Source of the DNA: Lethocerus indicus | Taxonomy: Eukaryota > Arthropoda > Insecta > Hemiptera > Belostomatidae | Direction: 5' to 3' | DNA: 64,000 nucleotides | Assembly: GCA_019843655.1 (NCBI GenBank) | Contig: JACDQD010000003.1 | Coordinates: 24,664,224 to 24,728,223 of the forward strand | In this document: one piece after another, positions 62,301 through 64,000 of the stretch | How the letters are laid out: every line of letters starts with the position of its first letter | How positions within the stretch are numbered: position 1 is the stretch's first letter | Notes under the pieces: generated by a model | Seen by the model: only the letters and a program-made list of their open reading frames with translations | Databases searched by the model: none | What the model was told of the DNA's origin: nothing | Position numbers and translations under genes: made by a program

Positions 62301-64000
62301 GGCGTCCAGCGCGCGGCCCAATGTGTTCGGCCGGGGCCCGCCTCCGGGAGAGAACAGACTTGTTGAGTCGGCCTGACCGACCACTCGTGTTTCCCTCGGA
62401 GTGTGTAGTGAGCGTCCGTTGTCCGTCCCACGGTGCCCGGGATGACCACTCGTTGGCCTTTACGAGGCGTCCAGCGCGCGGCCCAATGTGTTCGGCCGGG
62501 GCCCCGCCTCCGGGAGAGACTTGTTGAGTCGGCCTGACCGACCACTCGTGTTCCCTCTCGGAGTGTGTAGTGAGCGTCCGTTGTCCGTCCCACGGTGCCG
62601 GGATGACCACTCGTTGGCCTTTACGAGAGGCGTCCAGCGCGCGGCCCAATGTGTTCGGCCGGGCCGCCTCCGGGAGAGAACAGACTTGTTGAGTCGGCCT
62701 GACCGACCACTCGTGTTCCCTCTCGGAGTGTGTAGTGAGCGTCCCGTTGTCCGTCCCACGGTGCCGGGATGACCACTCGTTGGCTTTACGAGAGGCGTCC
62801 AGCGCGCGGCCCAATGTGTTCGGCCGGGAGCCCCGCCTCGGGAGAGAACAGACTTGTTGAGTCGGCCTGACCGACCACTCGTGTTTCCTCTCGGGTGTGT
62901 AGTGAGCGTCCCGTTGTCCGTCCCACGGTGCCGGGATGACCACTCGTTGGCCTTTACGAGAGGCGTCCAGCGCGCGGCCCAATGTGTTCGGCCGGGGCCC
63001 GCCTCCGGGAAGAACAGACTTGAGTCGGCCTGACCGACCACTCGTGTTTCCCTCTCGGGTGTGTAGTGAGCGTCCGTTGTCCGTCCCACGGTGCCGGGAT
63101 GACCACTCGTTGGCCTTTACGAGAGGCGTCCAGCGCGCGGCCCAATGTGTTCGGCCGGGGCCCCGCCTCCGGGAGAGAACAGACTTGTTGTCGGCCTGAC
63201 CGACCACTCGTGTTTCCCTCTCGGGTGTGTAGTGAGCGTCCGTTGTCCGTCCCACGGTGCCGGGATGACCACTCGTTGGCCTTTACGAGAGGCGTCCAGC
63301 GCGCGGCCCAATGTGTTCGGCCGGGCCCGCCTCCGGAGAGAACAGACTTGTTGAGTCGGCCTGACCGACCACTCGTGTTCCCTCTCGAGGTGTAGGTGAG
63401 CGTCCCGTTGTCCGTCCCACGGTGCCCGGATGACCACTCGTTGGCCTTTACGAGGCGTCCAGCGCGCGGCCCAATGTGTTCGGCCGGGAGCCCCCTCCGG
63501 GAGAACAGACTTGTTGAGTCGGCCTGACCGACCACTCGTGTTTCCCTCTCGGGTGTGTAGTGAGCGTCCGTTGTCCGTCCCACGGTGCCGGATGACCACT
63601 CGTTGGCCTTTACGAGAGGCGTCCAGCGCGCGGCCCAATGTGTTCGGCCGGAGCCCCGCCTCCGGGAGAGAACAGACTTGTTGAGTCGGCCTGACCGACT
63701 CGTGTTCCCTCTCGGGTGTGTAGTGAGCGTCCGTTGTCCGTCCCACGGTGCCGGGATGACCACTCGTTGGCCTTTACGAGGCGTCCAGCGCGCGGCCCAA
63801 TGTGTTCGGCCGGGAGCCTCCGGGAGGAACAGACTTGTTGAGTCGGCCTGACCGACCACTCGTGTTTCCCTCTCGGGTGTGTAGTGAGCGTCCCGTTGTC
63901 CGTCCCACGGTGCCCGGGATGACCACTCGTTGGCCTTTACGAGAGGCGTCCAGCGCGCGGCCCAATGTGTTCGGCCGGGGCCGCCTCTCGGGAAGAACAG
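59327..64000. repeat. Satellite of about 165 bp, 29 copies, running off the right edge
   Basis: The anchor CAATGTGTTCGG recurs 29 times from 59337 to 63963, at spacings of 156-172 bp (mean 165). Most differences are one- to few-base deletions in homopolymers or short repeats, so the undeleted unit is probably near 172 bp. Each unit holds GACCACTCGT twice, about 68 bp apart. It also has a CTCGT/ACGAG inverted repeat and a GAGTCGG...CCGA-CC-ACTC hairpin. The minus strand has only one possible stop triplet per unit, so very long stop-free frames (up to 602 codons at 60576-62384) arise without being genes. It is unrelated to the 77-bp satellite. Confidence 0.96.

Noticed and set aside
60314..63859. 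Minus-strand stop-free frames of 301 to 602 codons
   Set aside because: They lie wholly in the 165-bp satellite. The unit has only one possible minus-strand stop triplet (TTA on plus), so frames drift open across indels. The translated repeats shift frame from unit to unit and show no domain.

Overview
This window reads as nuclear DNA of an animal, probably an arthropod, but no marker gene fixes the species. The evidence is eukaryotic: long (CT)n and (TA)n microsatellites, a Penelope-like retroelement with a GIY-YIG endonuclease, a probable hAT transposon end, and two large tandem satellites. I see no tRNA, rRNA, snRNA or recognisable protein-coding gene of the host. In positions 1-51000 no open frame exceeds about 170 codons and none carries a domain I recognise.

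Positions 1-51000 are intergenic or deep intronic DNA. They are AT-rich, with GC-rich islets of a few hundred bases every few kilobases. The islets are near 600-830, 5620-5960, 6420-6720, 8100-8700, 10000-10250, 12060-12400, 13900-14760, 15060-15470, 18560-18920, 19140-19440, 26090-26520, 27000-27380, 29930-30420, 30970-31300, 35870-36200, 36680-37100, 41700-42000 and 46200-46640. Three long (CT)n tracts (7204, 23359, 44375), a (TA)n tract (19498), a degenerate hAT 3' end (about 20515-20603), a canonical G-quadruplex motif (10091-10120) and a perfect 19-bp dyad (33679-33697) are the discrete features.

Positions 51020-52397 hold the 3' half of a Penelope-like element on the minus strand. It keeps reverse-transcriptase motifs from the GLGMGNP block to YVDD and beyond, a complete-looking GIY-YIG endonuclease, and a 3' region with a hammerhead-like core. 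It has lost the first half of the RT and has one frame break in an A-run between RT and endonuclease, so it is dead.

At 52398 the element abuts, in mid-RT, a 77-bp G-rich satellite that runs to about 58690. Its two edges are nearly uniform, while the 4.5 kb between them is full of indels and directional CGG-to-CAG changes. A unique spacer of about 640 bp follows (58691-59326). A second, unrelated satellite of about 165 bp (29 copies seen, probably about 172 bp undeleted) then continues past the right edge. The right 13 kb looks like an edge of heterochromatin, and part of the variation there may be assembly error. No new functional gene system is supported. The points most worth checking are the G-quadruplex satellite with its inverted homogeneity gradient and the ribozyme-like end of the Penelope element.
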